Positions 1-8,275 are shown, numbered from the stretch's first letter. The stretch is DNA of 64,000 nt from Mucilaginibacter gossypiicola (GCF_900110105.1 NZ_FOCL01000008.1:279349-343348); one strand, 5' to 3'. Made by a program: numbers and translations. Notes: generated by a model not told the origin, from the letters alone.

Positions 1-2
1 CC

Positions 3-302
3 CCTCCATTTGTACATCCGCCTAAAAAACAGGCTTCAACTATTGGGCTGCTATTTGGAGTGGCGATGATCCTTTTAGGTTCGGTATTCCTGCTTAATGA
101 GCTCGACCTGATGCCCGACTGGGATTTTGAAAACCTTTGGCCGATAATGCTGGTGGGTGCAGGTATTGCGCTTATAGTTTCGGGGGTGAAGAAACAGCCA
201 TGGGAAAAACAAAACTGGCATGCCAACGAGGTAACAGATGCTCCGGAAGCAGAACCAACTAAAGACGAAACAGAAACTAAAGATACACCTCCAACTATAT
301 AA
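3..302 (+). CDS. LiaI/LiaF-type membrane-domain protein, 5' end cut by window
   Basis: The reading frame is open from base 3 to the stop at 300-302, so the start lies outside the window. The visible part has a hydrophobic segment (GVAMILLGSVFLL), a short polar turn, a second hydrophobic stretch (PIMLVGAGIALIVSG) and a charged Glu/Thr/Lys-rich tail. This is the two-helix pattern of the LiaI-LiaF-like transmembrane domain (DUF5668) found in envelope-stress membrane proteins. It ends 4 bases before the next gene, whose N-terminus repeats the same pattern (LLGxVFLL, LWPI), so the two look like tandem relatives in one operon. The role in envelope stress sensing is inferred from the family only. 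Confidence 0.6.
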   Translation, partial: PPFVHPPKKQASTIGLLFGVAMILLGSVFLLNELDLMPDWDFENLWPIMLVGAGIALIVSGVKKQPWEKQNWHANEVTDAPEAEPTKDETETKDTPPTI

Positions 303-306
303 AATC

Positions 307-1293
307 ATGAGAAGCGATAAACTTGTTCCGGGCGCGATCCTGGTGTTGTTGGGAGTGGTATTCCTGCTGGATAACTTCCACGTAATAAATTTCGACTGGA
401 TGAACATCCTTTACCTGTGGCCTATATTTTTAATTATGGGTGGTATCAGCCTGGTGTTTGCCGGCAACCGTTCGCCGTTGGCTACTATCCTGAAACTTGC
501 TGTTGTAATAGGCTGTTTTGCACTACTTGTATTTGGCAACTTTGGTAAACGCTATCATTTTTGGCCAAACGCCTGGACTTTTCACAGCGATGATTATAAT
601 AACGACGATAATGATGACGACAGCGATACTACCAATACAGACCAAGGCGTTGTTAAAATAGGCGGCGATAAAACTTTTAAAGAAGAGTATAATGCAGGTA
701 TTAAACATGCACGCCTTAATATCAGTGGCGGTGGCACCATTTATAACTTAGCCGACAGTACTGCCGATTTATTCAGCGCCCAAACACAGGAACTTTATGG
801 TAAGTATACTCTTAACCACAGCAAAGATGATTCGGTATACGTGCTCAACCTCAATTTGAAGAATAATAAAGGTTTTCATTTTGATTCAAACGACCGTAAA
901 AACAACAAAGCCGATATCAAATTAAACACAAATCCGGTGTGGGATATTGACGTTACAACCGGTGCAACAGATTTAAATTTTGATCTTTCAAAATTCAAAA
1001 TAAAAACCCTATCTTTAAAGGGCGGAGCAGCATCGTTTGATGTGAAGCTTGGAGCCCCTGTTGGTACCACAAATGTGGAGGTTTCAACTGGTGCGTCTGA
1101 GGTTAACATAAGCGTTCCAAAAGGCGCTGCCTGCCGTATCACATCTAATACCGGCCTCTCATCAAACGAGTTTGAGGGCTTTAGTAAAAAGAGTGATAAC
1201 GACTACGAAACCGACGGCTTTGATGCCGCTAAAAACAGGATCCTGATCCATATGAGTGGAGGTATCTCTGATTTTAAAGTAAACCGATATTAA
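307..1293 (+). CDS. LiaF-like cell-wall-active antibiotic response protein
   Basis: The 328-residue product begins at the ATG at 307. An upstream in-frame start would overlap the preceding gene and add a charged stretch before the membrane segment. Residues 5-60 form two membrane helices with LLGVVFLLDN and LWPIFLIMGG, followed by a third near residues 60-80. Then comes an Asp/Asn-rich linker and a C-terminal beta-rich domain of the LiaF / DUF4097 'toast-rack' type with many alternating short strands and a GGISDFKV ending. LiaF proteins of Firmicutes restrain the LiaRS two-component system; the role in Bacteroidota is not established. It probably forms an operon with the gene before it and is followed by a terminator hairpin. 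Confidence 0.65.
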   Translation: MRSDKLVPGAILVLLGVVFLLDNFHVINFDWMNILYLWPIFLIMGGISLVFAGNRSPLATILKLAVVIGCFALLVFGNFGKRYHFWPNAWTFHSDDYNNDDNDDDSDTTNTDQGVVKIGGDKTFKEEYNAGIKHARLNISGGGTIYNLADSTADLFSAQTQELYGKYTLNHSKDDSVYVLNLNLKNNKGFHFDSNDRKNNKADIKLNTNPVWDIDVTTGATDLNFDLSKFKIKTLSLKGGAASFDVKLGAPVGTTNVEVSTGASEVNISVPKGAACRITSNTGLSSNEFEGFSKKSDNDYETDGFDAAKNRILIHMSGGISDFKVNRY

Positions 1294-1350
1294 CCTAAAT
1301 CCTGAGTAAAAAGATACCGGGACATAATACAACAATAATGAATTGCCATC

Positions 1351-1381
1351 CGCTCCATCAATTTGATGGAGCGTTTTTTTT
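1351..1381 (+). terminator. Rho-independent terminator after the LiaF-like gene
   Basis: A perfect 10-bp stem (cgctccatca with tgatggagcg) closes a 3-base loop and is followed by eight T residues. It lies 58 bases after the stop codon at 1293 and is oriented for the + strand. Confidence 0.85.
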
Positions 1382-1503
1382 GCACCATATTGAAGGGGCG
1401 ATTCAGGTTTTTGTCATTTAAGATGGATGAGAGGCGAAAAAGTGTTAAATTGAAAACCATTGGAACAAAAAATAAGTTTAATTTACAGCACAAATAATCT
1501 ACT

Positions 1504-2187
1504 ATGAAATACCAATACCTTATATTATCTGCATTACTATTTTTAGCCTGTACTGTAAACGCCCAAACCACTGTAAAAGGCATTGTTGTTGAATCGGGCA
1601 AAAACAATAAGCTGGGCGATGTTTTTGTGCGCGACAATCAAAACAGGCAGATGACGCTTACCGATAGTAAGGGTAATTTTAGTATACGCACCGAAACTGG
1701 ACATACGCTCGTTTTCAGTTCTCCGGGATATGTATCAGATACCTTATACGTTACCGATTTTACTAATAAAAAAATAGAGCTGGTAGCCCAGACCATCGCA
1801 TTGAGGCAGGTTAATATCAGCGCCAAACGCGAAGCATTTGATGCGCATAAGGAATATCCTGAAGTATACACCCGTGCTAAAGTTTATCCGCTTTCACCTA
1901 CTTCATGGTTTAGCAAGGAAGCTAAAGACGCCCGCAGGTTGAAAAAATACTTTAAGCACGAGGAAGAAGAACGCCATGTTGATGAAGTGTTTACCATGAA
2001 CTACGTGCAAAGTATTATCCCGCTACGCGGCCAGGAATTGGAGAATTTCATGACCCTTTACAGGCCATCATACGCGTTCATCAAAAACAACAACGGCCCT
2101 TCGCTGGCGGTTTATATCAACGATTCGTATAAAAAATACCAGGCTTTACCTGCTGATAAACGTACCCTGCCTGATTTGAAAGAATAG
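1504..2187 (+). CDS. Secreted carboxypeptidase-regulatory-like domain protein
   Basis: The 227-residue product has a signal peptide (about residues 1-20, ending VNAQ). Residues 22-95 read as a beta-sandwich of the CarboxypepD_reg-like family: TTVKGIVVES, a turn, GDVFVRD, then TLTDSKGNFSI and a hydrophobic VFSSPGY strand. This domain is common at the N-terminus of SusC-like receptors but also occurs alone in Bacteroidota envelope proteins. The C-terminal half is charged, with no domain I can name, and has helical stretches (FSKEAKDARRLKKYFKHEEE). It is monocistronic here. Function unknown; periplasmic or outer-membrane-associated location inferred from the signal peptide. Confidence 0.65.
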   Translation: MKYQYLILSALLFLACTVNAQTTVKGIVVESGKNNKLGDVFVRDNQNRQMTLTDSKGNFSIRTETGHTLVFSSPGYVSDTLYVTDFTNKKIELVAQTIALRQVNISAKREAFDAHKEYPEVYTRAKVYPLSPTSWFSKEAKDARRLKKYFKHEEEERHVDEVFTMNYVQSIIPLRGQELENFMTLYRPSYAFIKNNNGPSLAVYINDSYKKYQALPADKRTLPDLKE

Positions 2188-2287
2188 GTTTGGTTAGTGG
2201 CAGTAGCAGCTGCAGCAGCAGTTATTTAATCACTGTTTGGGTTGGTGTTTAAATTCGTTCAACTCTGAAGGTGAAAATAGAAAAGAG

Positions 2288-2340
2288 AGCCTGTCACCTT
2301 GAGCCTGTCGAAGGGTCGCGCGCAGAGGCCCGCCCGCTAG
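2288..2340. repeat. REP-like dispersed repeat (cttgagcctgtcgaagg type)
   Basis: The segment holds the near-palindromic word ccttgagcctgtcgaagg, a sequence I recognise as recurrent in many bacterial genomes, followed by a GC-rich stretch. It overlaps the 3' end of the NUDIX gene on the minus strand and supplies that protein's last codons. Confidence 0.6.
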
Positions 2341-2809
2341 TAATAGCCTTGCAATAGAAAACCATTTTATACACATAAAATGGCTGTGGCGGATGTGGGT
2401 GCATTTTTTTATCAAATACAGCCAGCAGCCTGTCGGCAGTTACCTGCAAACCGGTTTCCTCCCAAAATTCTTTAATAATGGTTTCTTTGGGTGTGTAGCC
2501 AATATCGCCCCAGCCACCCGGTAACGACCATTTGCCATCGCCACTTTCGCGGGCCAGCAGTATCTTGTTATCCGGAGAAAGCAGGATACCCCGTAAATCG
2601 ACCTTAGCAGTAGGATAATCAGTTGCCTGTGGAAATAGCAGGTTGATGGTTTCTGCTCCATAGCCACTTACCTCATCAAACATTTTGGTGCTCAGGTGCT
2701 GTAGTTCCTGGTAGCGTTCAATATCATATTCGTTTTTGGCATAAAGCAGGCCGGTATCAGCAACAGCGCGGAGTTGGGTTATGAGGGAAAGCAGATTGGT
2801 GTTGGGCAT
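2294..2809 (-). CDS. NUDIX hydrolase with a repeat-derived C-terminus
   Basis: The 171-residue protein starts at the ATG at 2809. The N-terminal helical region (about 1-65) matches the extension of NUDIX hydrolases acting on nucleoside-diphosphate-linked substrates such as ADP-ribose. A NUDIX box follows (GGWGDIGYTP, then KEFWEETGL), giving the metal-binding REUXEE equivalent; the first box glutamate is Tyr, as I recall from this subfamily. After VYKMVFYCKAI the normal end of the fold is replaced by SGRASARDPSTGSR, which is translated from the repeat at 2288-2340. The final strand and helix expected of about 200-residue relatives are missing, so it may be unstable or inactive. Substrate is unknown. 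Confidence 0.7.
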   Translation of the reverse strand: MPNTNLLSLITQLRAVADTGLLYAKNEYDIERYQELQHLSTKMFDEVSGYGAETINLLFPQATDYPTAKVDLRGILLSPDNKILLARESGDGKWSLPGGWGDIGYTPKETIIKEFWEETGLQVTADRLLAVFDKKMHPHPPQPFYVYKMVFYCKAITSGRASARDPSTGSR

Positions 2810-2824
2810 GATGTTTATAAAATT

Positions 2825-2936
2825 ATGTCATTGCGAGGAGCCGGGCTGCCTGTGTGTGGCGCGACGTGGCAATCTCGTAGTCGGGCATATCAGCCCTGTA
2901 TAGTTCGCGATTGCCACGCTGCGCTCGCAATGACAT
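2825..2936. repeat. Palindromic dispersed repeat, family A copy 1
   Basis: The element begins atgtcattgcgag and ends ctcgcaatgacat, a perfect 13-bp terminal inverted repeat. A shorter inner pair (cgtggcaat / attgccacg) and the word tatagttcgcgattgcc are shared with copies at 45835-45917 and 52521-52607. It sits in the 155-base gap between two minus-strand genes. No coding capacity. Confidence 0.8.
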
Positions 2937-2964
2937 GAAGTGTGTAATTCCGAAATCAAAAAGA

Positions 2965-3711
2965 TTACCCTCGGCCTAACAGCTCGTCAAGCTTATTGCG
3001 TTCGGTTTGGAGTTCGCGGGCAAGTTTCTTTTCTTTTTCGTTGGCTTTGGCTTTGTAGGTTTTGTATTCCTCGTCAAGCTCTTCATAAAGTTTTATGCGG
3101 TATTTGGCTTCGCGGCTGTGCGCGCCTGAGCGGGCTATCACTATAACAGCAACCACACCAAAAACAATAACCAGGCCCCACATTACCAGGTTGTAGGTTG
3201 CTTTGGTAAACGGAATACCCAGCAGGCTGATCTCATCGCGCTTGGCGTTTGACTCATTTAGTGCCTGTTCTTTGTTTGTGGCATCCGATTTAAGATTTTC
3301 AACATTTTTACCCTGTTCGGCAAGGCTGGCTTTTGCTTCTTTAAGCTGGCGGCGCTCGGTATTGAGGGTGTCTTTCATGTTTTTCCACAAAGCGGCAACC
3401 AGCGGTTGCTGATAGTGGTATAATTTACTGAGCAGGTATTGATACTGGCCGTTCAGGCTTTTATCTTTTTGCAGGGCCGAATCGGCGGCGGTTGCCCTTG
3501 GCTGGGCATAAACAGGCTTGGCAGGCTGTGGAGGCGTTACTGCCGGATTTTTAAGCGCTGCCGGGCTCGATTTTACAATGGGCGGAATAGCATTAGGTTT
3601 CAGGGTAGCGGGTTTCTTTTTAGCGGTAGTGTCCTGGGCAAAGGTTGCCGTAACACTGGCCGTTATCATCGCTATTAAAACCGTTATCGTAAGTAGTAAA
3701 TGCTTGTTCAT
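2965..3711 (-). CDS. Exported coiled-coil protein with one membrane helix
   Basis: The start is taken at the ATG at 3711; a TTG one codon earlier is less likely. The 248-residue product has an N-terminal signal sequence ending near TATFAQD, a Pro/Ala/Lys-rich linker (about 30-75), a long helical coiled-coil (about 80-165, rich in Lys, Glu, Gln), one membrane helix (LVMWGLVIVFGVVAVIVIAR) and a charged C-terminal coiled-coil (ELDEEYKTYKAKANEKEKK). Similar Bacteroidota proteins are, as far as I recall, often labelled a tRNA (guanine-N1)-methyltransferase, but no SAM-binding motif is visible and I think that label is wrong. The topology suggests a membrane-anchored scaffold. Function unknown. Confidence 0.6.
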   Translation of the reverse strand: MNKHLLLTITVLIAMITASVTATFAQDTTAKKKPATLKPNAIPPIVKSSPAALKNPAVTPPQPAKPVYAQPRATAADSALQKDKSLNGQYQYLLSKLYHYQQPLVAALWKNMKDTLNTERRQLKEAKASLAEQGKNVENLKSDATNKEQALNESNAKRDEISLLGIPFTKATYNLVMWGLVIVFGVVAVIVIARSGAHSREAKYRIKLYEELDEEYKTYKAKANEKEKKLARELQTERNKLDELLGRG

Positions 3712-3841
3712 CAAGTGTAAAATTAGGTATATGCTATTAACAAAACAGGATAAATTCGGTTTTTATTATATCTGCCCTGCATTTTTGAGGCTAAAATAAG
3801 CTTTCGTACGTAATTAACCTACTCATAGTTATATTAGCGCC

Positions 3842-5101
3842 ATGAATATAGGGATTATTGGTTTGGGCGATATGGGCCGCCTGTACGCAAAGGCTTTCGC
3901 AAAAGCGGGTTATACCGTTTCGGGCTGCGACCTGCCTGCCAATCGTGAAAAACTGGAGGAGGAACTTACACCTTTCGGCATTACTATAATGGATCATGGC
4001 AGCGATGTTGCCCGCATCAACGACCTCATCATTTATTCGGTAGAGGCTGAAAGTATGGAGCGCGTGGTGGCCGAATTTGGCCCTTCAACCAAGTATGGCG
4101 CTATTGTGGCCGGGCAAACTTCGGTTAAACACCCCGAGATTGCCACTTTTGAAAAGCACCTGCCTGCCGATGCCCAGATAGTTACCTTTCATGGTATGCA
4201 CGGGCCCGGTTTTGAACCTGCCGGGCAAACCCTTATCCTGATCCCGCACCGCTCAACATCCGATGCCTACCAGCGGATGTACGATTTGTTTACCGCCATT
4301 GGCAGCAACATAGTCGAGATTCCGGATTACCACGAGCACGACCGTATTGTGGCCGACACCCAGGCTGTAACCCACGTAGGGTTTGAGAGTATGGGCACGG
4401 CCTGGAAATCTGCCGGATTTTTTCCATGGGAAAACGCCTCATACATTGGCGGTATCGATAATGTAAAGATTCTGACCACACTTCGCATATTCAGTTATAA
4501 GGCCCACGTTTATGCCGGGTTGGCTATCCTTAACCCTTATGCCCGCCAACAGGTGAAACGCTACGCCGAATCCGAGTCGGAACTATTTAAGCTGATGATC
4601 AAGGAGGAGGCAGAGGCATTTAAGCAGCGCCTATACCGCGCACGCGACTTTGTTTTCCACGAAAGCCGCAAGCCCATTATGCTTAACGATACCGTAATGA
4701 AGGAGTTTTCGCTCTCGCAGCATGCCGATCATCAAAAGCCAAACTCGCACCTCAGCATTTTAAGTATGGTTGATGCCTGGTACCATCTCGGCGTTAATCC
4801 GTATGATAACCTCATTTGCCAAACTCCGCCTTTCCGCCTGCGTTTGGGTATTGCAGAATACCTGTTCAAAAATGAAGAGCTACTGGAAGAATCATTGGAA
4901 ACCGCCCTGTATGATAAAACCATCCGCGGAGACGATCTGGAGTTTCACTCGGCGGTGAGGGAATGGTCGGCTATTATTGGGTATGGCGATATGGAGGGCT
5001 ATAAGAAGCACTTTAATGATACCCAGGCATTTTTCAGCCACCGATTGGATGAGGGCAAAGCCCAAAGCGCCGAGCTGATTCGCAGGTTGATGATGGAGTA
5101 G
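3842..5101 (+). CDS. tyrA: Prephenate dehydrogenase, fungal Tyr1-like
   Basis: The 419-residue protein begins with a Rossmann dinucleotide motif (GIIGLGDMG, residues 3-11). The sequence FHGMHGPGFEPAGQTL (about 117-132) resembles the HxxHGP signature of TyrA enzymes, and the long all-helical C-terminal half matches the dimer domain of the yeast Tyr1 branch rather than short bacterial TyrA. The enzyme would oxidise and decarboxylate prephenate to 4-hydroxyphenylpyruvate in tyrosine synthesis. No ACT or chorismate mutase domain is visible, so feedback control by tyrosine would need another site. The gene stands alone, away from other aromatic-pathway genes. The family match is from memory of motifs. 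Confidence 0.65.
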   Translation: MNIGIIGLGDMGRLYAKAFAKAGYTVSGCDLPANREKLEEELTPFGITIMDHGSDVARINDLIIYSVEAESMERVVAEFGPSTKYGAIVAGQTSVKHPEIATFEKHLPADAQIVTFHGMHGPGFEPAGQTLILIPHRSTSDAYQRMYDLFTAIGSNIVEIPDYHEHDRIVADTQAVTHVGFESMGTAWKSAGFFPWENASYIGGIDNVKILTTLRIFSYKAHVYAGLAILNPYARQQVKRYAESESELFKLMIKEEAEAFKQRLYRARDFVFHESRKPIMLNDTVMKEFSLSQHADHQKPNSHLSILSMVDAWYHLGVNPYDNLICQTPPFRLRLGIAEYLFKNEELLEESLETALYDKTIRGDDLEFHSAVREWSAIIGYGDMEGYKKHFNDTQAFFSHRLDEGKAQSAELIRRLMME

Positions 5102-5456
5102 TTTTGATTTGGGATGTCGGATGTTCGATTTCGGATTTAGGCTTGATTAGCAAGTGTTCAACTTTTTAAAGTGTGAACACTTGTTGTTTTTTGTAATTTG
5201 GTTGCTGTTGATAATCAGTTGTTTATAAAATGAATAAAATCATTTATTCGCTGCTTTGAACAGGTTGGTATTGATAGTCAGATGGTTGTGGTTTTGGCTT
5301 GTAAAATGTTGAACACCCCGTTTTTCAAAAATTGAACACTGACAGGATAGTGTCAGTAAATGGAGGAATTCAATTATGCGCGACACCTATCTGTCCGCCA
5401 CCGATATCCGGTAATAAATAGATATATTTGTTGCATAAACCTATCATAAATTATAC
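5102..5456. other. 355-base gap with hairpin-forming words
   Basis: No gene is visible. The start carries the simple word ggatgttcgatttcgga, which recurs at 45649-45667 and, in a variant form, near 63459-63487. At 5152-5186 caagtgttca and tgaacacttg form a 10-bp inverted repeat. At 5338-5357 actgaca and tgtcagt form a 7-bp hairpin. The 3' end carries a possible promoter for the next gene. Confidence 0.6.
5423..5430 (+). promoter_or_regulatory. Possible -7 box (TATATTTG)
   Basis: TATATTTG matches the Bacteroidota TAnnTTTG -7 element and lies 26 bases before the ATG at 5457. No TTTG at the expected -33 distance was found, so this is a weak call. Confidence 0.4.
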
Positions 5457-6725
5457 ATGCGCAATTTTTACCCTGCAAAAGCTATTTTAAACTTCGTTAT
5501 TGTTGCTGCTTTTTCAACGTTAATCATATCCTGTTCAAAGTCACAGCCCAAGCCTCCTGTTAACACCGAGGTGCCGGTTACGATAAATGCATTTGTTCCT
5601 GCAAAAGGATTACCCAATACTATTGTAACTATAACGGGAACAAACTTTAGCACTATTGTAGCTAATAACACAGTAACATTTAGCGGTGTTATAGCCAAAG
5701 TTAATTCAGTGACGGCAAGCCAAATGGTAGTAACTGTACCGGTAACGGCAACCTCCGGTAAAATTGAAATAGTTAGTGACGGGAAAAAGACGGTATCTGC
5801 TACAAATTTTACTGTTACTACAGGAACAATGAATGATTATGCCATATATAGCGGCATTGAGATTGACCAAATTAAGTTTGATGGCACAGGGCGGATGTTT
5901 GGCGCCGACGGCACTAATGTATATGAAATAAAACCTGGTGCACAACAAGTATACTATACAAAACCTCCGGTGAGTAATTTCACAGGCTTTGCCGCTGATG
6001 CAACGGGCAATTTATACATACCGCTTGGTTCAGCGGTATTAAAGGTGTCGCCCGAAAAAAATGTGTCTGTTTTGGCGGGTACTATAAATGATGGGGGAAT
6101 AATAGATGGCACAGGCAGCTCTGCTAAGCTGGCCCAATCATTGGATTTGCCCATAGATGCTTCAGGAAATTTATATTACCTGGACGCAGCTTGTGTGCGT
6201 AAAATTACTCCTGCCGGGGTTGTCACTACAATCGCCGGTAATAAAACCGGAGACCGGGGATATATTGATGGAAAAGGAAATGTTGCGAAATTTGGTGTTA
6301 TGACGCGCGCAGCGGTCGATCCGGCAGGTAATTTGTATGTAGTTGATTCTGATCATTTCCGCATTCGTAAAATTACTTCCGAAGGAGAGGTTAGCACTGT
6401 TATTGGTAACGGACTATTCGGCCTTACTGATGGCGAGGGAACAAATGCACAAATGTTTGGTCCGCAGTCATTGGTGTCTGATAAGGAAGGAAATATATTT
6501 TTTAGCGATGCTGATTTCGAAAACCATCTTTACAGAATAAGGATGCTCAATAAATTAGGGCAGGTTGTCACGCTAATTTCGGGCAATACTATTAGTGACA
6601 TTGTTAACGGGCCTATCGGCATAGCCACTACCAGCCGCCCTTTAGGACTTGCTTTTGATGCAAATGGAAATCTTTACATAGTTAACTCCGGTGTGCACAA
6701 AATAAGCAAGGTCACTTTTAATTAA
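5457..6725 (+). CDS. IPT/TIG-domain NHL-repeat lipoprotein
   Basis: The 422-residue product carries a lipoprotein signal (hydrophobic core then LIISC at about residues 22-26). Residues 40-120 form an IPT/TIG immunoglobulin-like domain (GLPNTIVTITGTNFS, then VTVPVTATSGKIEI). The rest is an NHL-type beta-propeller with repeated units of the form D-x-x-GNLYxxD/N...RKITPxGxVTTIAGN (for instance near residues 225-265 and 280-320). Such proteins are probably surface-exposed lipoproteins that bind other molecules; no catalytic residues are apparent. Function unknown. The gene is monocistronic, preceded by a repeat-rich gap. Confidence 0.75.
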   Translation: MRNFYPAKAILNFVIVAAFSTLIISCSKSQPKPPVNTEVPVTINAFVPAKGLPNTIVTITGTNFSTIVANNTVTFSGVIAKVNSVTASQMVVTVPVTATSGKIEIVSDGKKTVSATNFTVTTGTMNDYAIYSGIEIDQIKFDGTGRMFGADGTNVYEIKPGAQQVYYTKPPVSNFTGFAADATGNLYIPLGSAVLKVSPEKNVSVLAGTINDGGIIDGTGSSAKLAQSLDLPIDASGNLYYLDAACVRKITPAGVVTTIAGNKTGDRGYIDGKGNVAKFGVMTRAAVDPAGNLYVVDSDHFRIRKITSEGEVSTVIGNGLFGLTDGEGTNAQMFGPQSLVSDKEGNIFFSDADFENHLYRIRMLNKLGQVVTLISGNTISDIVNGPIGIATTSRPLGLAFDANGNLYIVNSGVHKISKVTFN

Positions 6726-6819
6726 GCTGACATAAGATTCCTGGTTTTATATCGGGCTGTAATTGATCCAGCCCGAATGGCGGCCGATCAGTAAATATTC
6801 AATAAGCAAAAGTAATGTT

Positions 6820-7614
6820 ATGGACAAAATACGCATCCTGGTAATTGGCCTTGAAGAAGCCGAAGTAAATGCACTTAAACAAAGTTTAAATTTTAACTAC
6901 CTCATGGTGCACTATGACCTGGTGCCCCAGGTAAAACTTATTGAAGGCCAATTGTATGTAGAAAGCACTTCGGTGCCGGGGAAATATTTGTTGGTTAACA
7001 AAGTAATATTTCATGGTATTTATAAAGATGATGTCGATTTTATTACATTATTGGCCATGTGGAACGGTCCTTGCCTGCCGAATGCCCTCGGTATGATGGA
7101 CCTGCGGCAACGTATACCGGGCTTGGCGCGCGCTTTGTCGGTATCAAAATTTTCAGGCATAAAACGCGGAATGGTTATTGGCGAACAGGATTACAGCACC
7201 GAAACAGAGGTTGTTGCCAAATGGGGCATCTGGCACTGCGGCGAAGACAAAAACAAATTTACCGGCGACTGGACAAGCACTGAAACATCTGTAATAGAAG
7301 AATTTATTGATGGTGAGGCGGTACGTATCATGATAGTGGGCGATAAAAGCTGGCAAATCAGGCTCACCGGAGATACATGGCTAAAATCGATCCATAATGA
7401 GGGCTCATGGGAGATGGAAATAGATCAGGAACTGTTGCTTGATAGCAAGGCTATAGCCCAACACTTTAATCTCCAAACCGTGGGCGTTGATTACATTATT
7501 GGTAAAAACGGCGAAAGGTACCTGCTTGAAGTTAACCATATTCCAAACGTTACAGTTTTCCCTTTTGTAAATAAAGCGTTTATTGAGTATGCGGTTGAAT
7601 GGATGGTTTCATAA
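6820..7614 (+). CDS. ATP-grasp family protein (RimK-like)
   Basis: The start is taken at the ATG at 6820 (MDKIRILVIG); an upstream TTG at 6763 would add 19 residues with no domain. The 264-residue protein has an N-terminal alpha/beta region (about 1-100), a middle segment with EEFIDGEAVRIMIVG and a C-terminal ATP-grasp signature GVDYIIGKNGERYLLEVN, in which E237 and N239 fit the usual Mg-ATP ligands. ATP-grasp ligases join a carboxylate to an amine or thiol through an acyl-phosphate. The substrate cannot be told. It converges on the SRPBCC gene across a strong hairpin. Confidence 0.65.
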   Translation: MDKIRILVIGLEEAEVNALKQSLNFNYLMVHYDLVPQVKLIEGQLYVESTSVPGKYLLVNKVIFHGIYKDDVDFITLLAMWNGPCLPNALGMMDLRQRIPGLARALSVSKFSGIKRGMVIGEQDYSTETEVVAKWGIWHCGEDKNKFTGDWTSTETSVIEEFIDGEAVRIMIVGDKSWQIRLTGDTWLKSIHNEGSWEMEIDQELLLDSKAIAQHFNLQTVGVDYIIGKNGERYLLEVNHIPNVTVFPFVNKAFIEYAVEWMVS

Positions 7615-7647
7615 TACAGAAGTAGAAATTTATTCACTGTTAAAAAA

Positions 7648-7686
7648 CATATGATTGGCTTGCCGCCAGTGCAAGCCAATCATATG
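7648..7686. terminator. Perfect 16-bp hairpin between convergent genes
   Basis: catatgattggcttgc at 7648-7663 pairs without mismatch with gcaagccaatcatatg at 7671-7686 around a 7-base loop. It sits between the ends of an ATP-grasp gene (+) and an SRPBCC gene (-). There is an A-run before it and no long T-run after it on the + strand, so it would terminate better for the minus-strand gene, where that A-run reads as T residues. Confidence 0.7.
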
Positions 7687-7710
7687 AAACAGGTAGTATC
7701 AAATTGTGCT

Positions 7711-8178
7711 TTATTGCGCCGCTGATACTGTTTTACTTGCCGTAGTTGTATTTATCCAGTTTAATAGGCGCTCCTGGATGTATTGTGTCCATGCCGGTGC
7801 GCAGGAGTTATAACATTCAAATTCCGGCACCAGGCCAACATGCGTAAATACAATTTTTGTTGCGTCGCCTTCCGCAAAAATTTCAAAGCAAAGTTTTGTA
7901 CCTGTCCATTCGCTTTGGTTTTGTGTAAACGTTAGCTTGCTATCAGTAATCAACCAGGCTATTTTTTTGTTGGGCACCAGTTCAACAAGTTTTTGTTTGG
8001 TATAGTGCGCGCCGTCGCCGGCCCGGAATGAAAACTCGTCGCCAAGTTTATCCGATTCGCCTTCAAATGTTTCTGAGTGCAAGCCAGACCACCATCCCCG
8101 CACATTTTTCAGCGCATCGAAAACTTCTTCAGGGCTTTGGTTTACCAATAAGGCTGTTGTGAAATTTGTAGTTGTCAT
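7711..8178 (-). CDS. SRPBCC / AHSA1-like domain protein
   Basis: The 155-residue protein fits the START-like SRPBCC fold, AHSA1 branch (activator of Hsp90 ATPase homologue 1-like). Visible signs are the N-terminal strand FTTALLVNQSPEEVFDAL, the early WWSG motif, paired strands ending KLVELVPNKKIAWLI, and the final helix WTQYIQERLLNWINT. These proteins bind hydrophobic ligands in a central cavity and are often made under the control of a neighbouring repressor. No regulator gene is adjacent, but two similar palindromes lie 50-100 bases upstream of the start. Ligand unknown. Confidence 0.75.
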   Translation of the reverse strand: MTTTNFTTALLVNQSPEEVFDALKNVRGWWSGLHSETFEGESDKLGDEFSFRAGDGAHYTKQKLVELVPNKKIAWLITDSKLTFTQNQSEWTGTKLCFEIFAEGDATKIVFTHVGLVPEFECYNSCAPAWTQYIQERLLNWINTTTASKTVSAAQ

Positions 8179-8231
8179 TTTTTGATCTTTTAGTTGAATA
8201 ATTCATGATTTAACTGGCCTTGTTAAAATGA

Positions 8232-8275
8232 GTAACTTTAAAGTTACATAAAAGTATAAGTAACGTTTGAGTTAC
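8232..8275. promoter_or_regulatory. Twin palindromic operator candidates upstream of the SRPBCC gene
   Basis: GTAACTTTAAAGTTAC (8232-8247) is a perfect 16-bp palindrome. GTAACGTTTGAGTTAC (8260-8275) has the same GTAAC-N6-GTTAC half-sites with an imperfect centre. Their left ends are 28 bases apart. They lie in the gap between the SRPBCC gene (-) and the caspase-like gene (+), nearer the former. Two spaced copies of one palindrome are typical of binding by a dimeric repressor. The regulator is not encoded nearby. Confidence 0.6.

Noticed and set aside
2965..3711. tRNA (guanine-N1)-methyltransferase
   Set aside because: Relatives often carry this label as far as I recall, but the protein is an exported coiled-coil with a membrane helix and shows no SAM-binding motif.
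6763..6819. Earlier TTG start for the ATP-grasp gene
   Set aside because: The extra 19 residues have no domain and the ATG at 6820 begins a typical alpha/beta strand.
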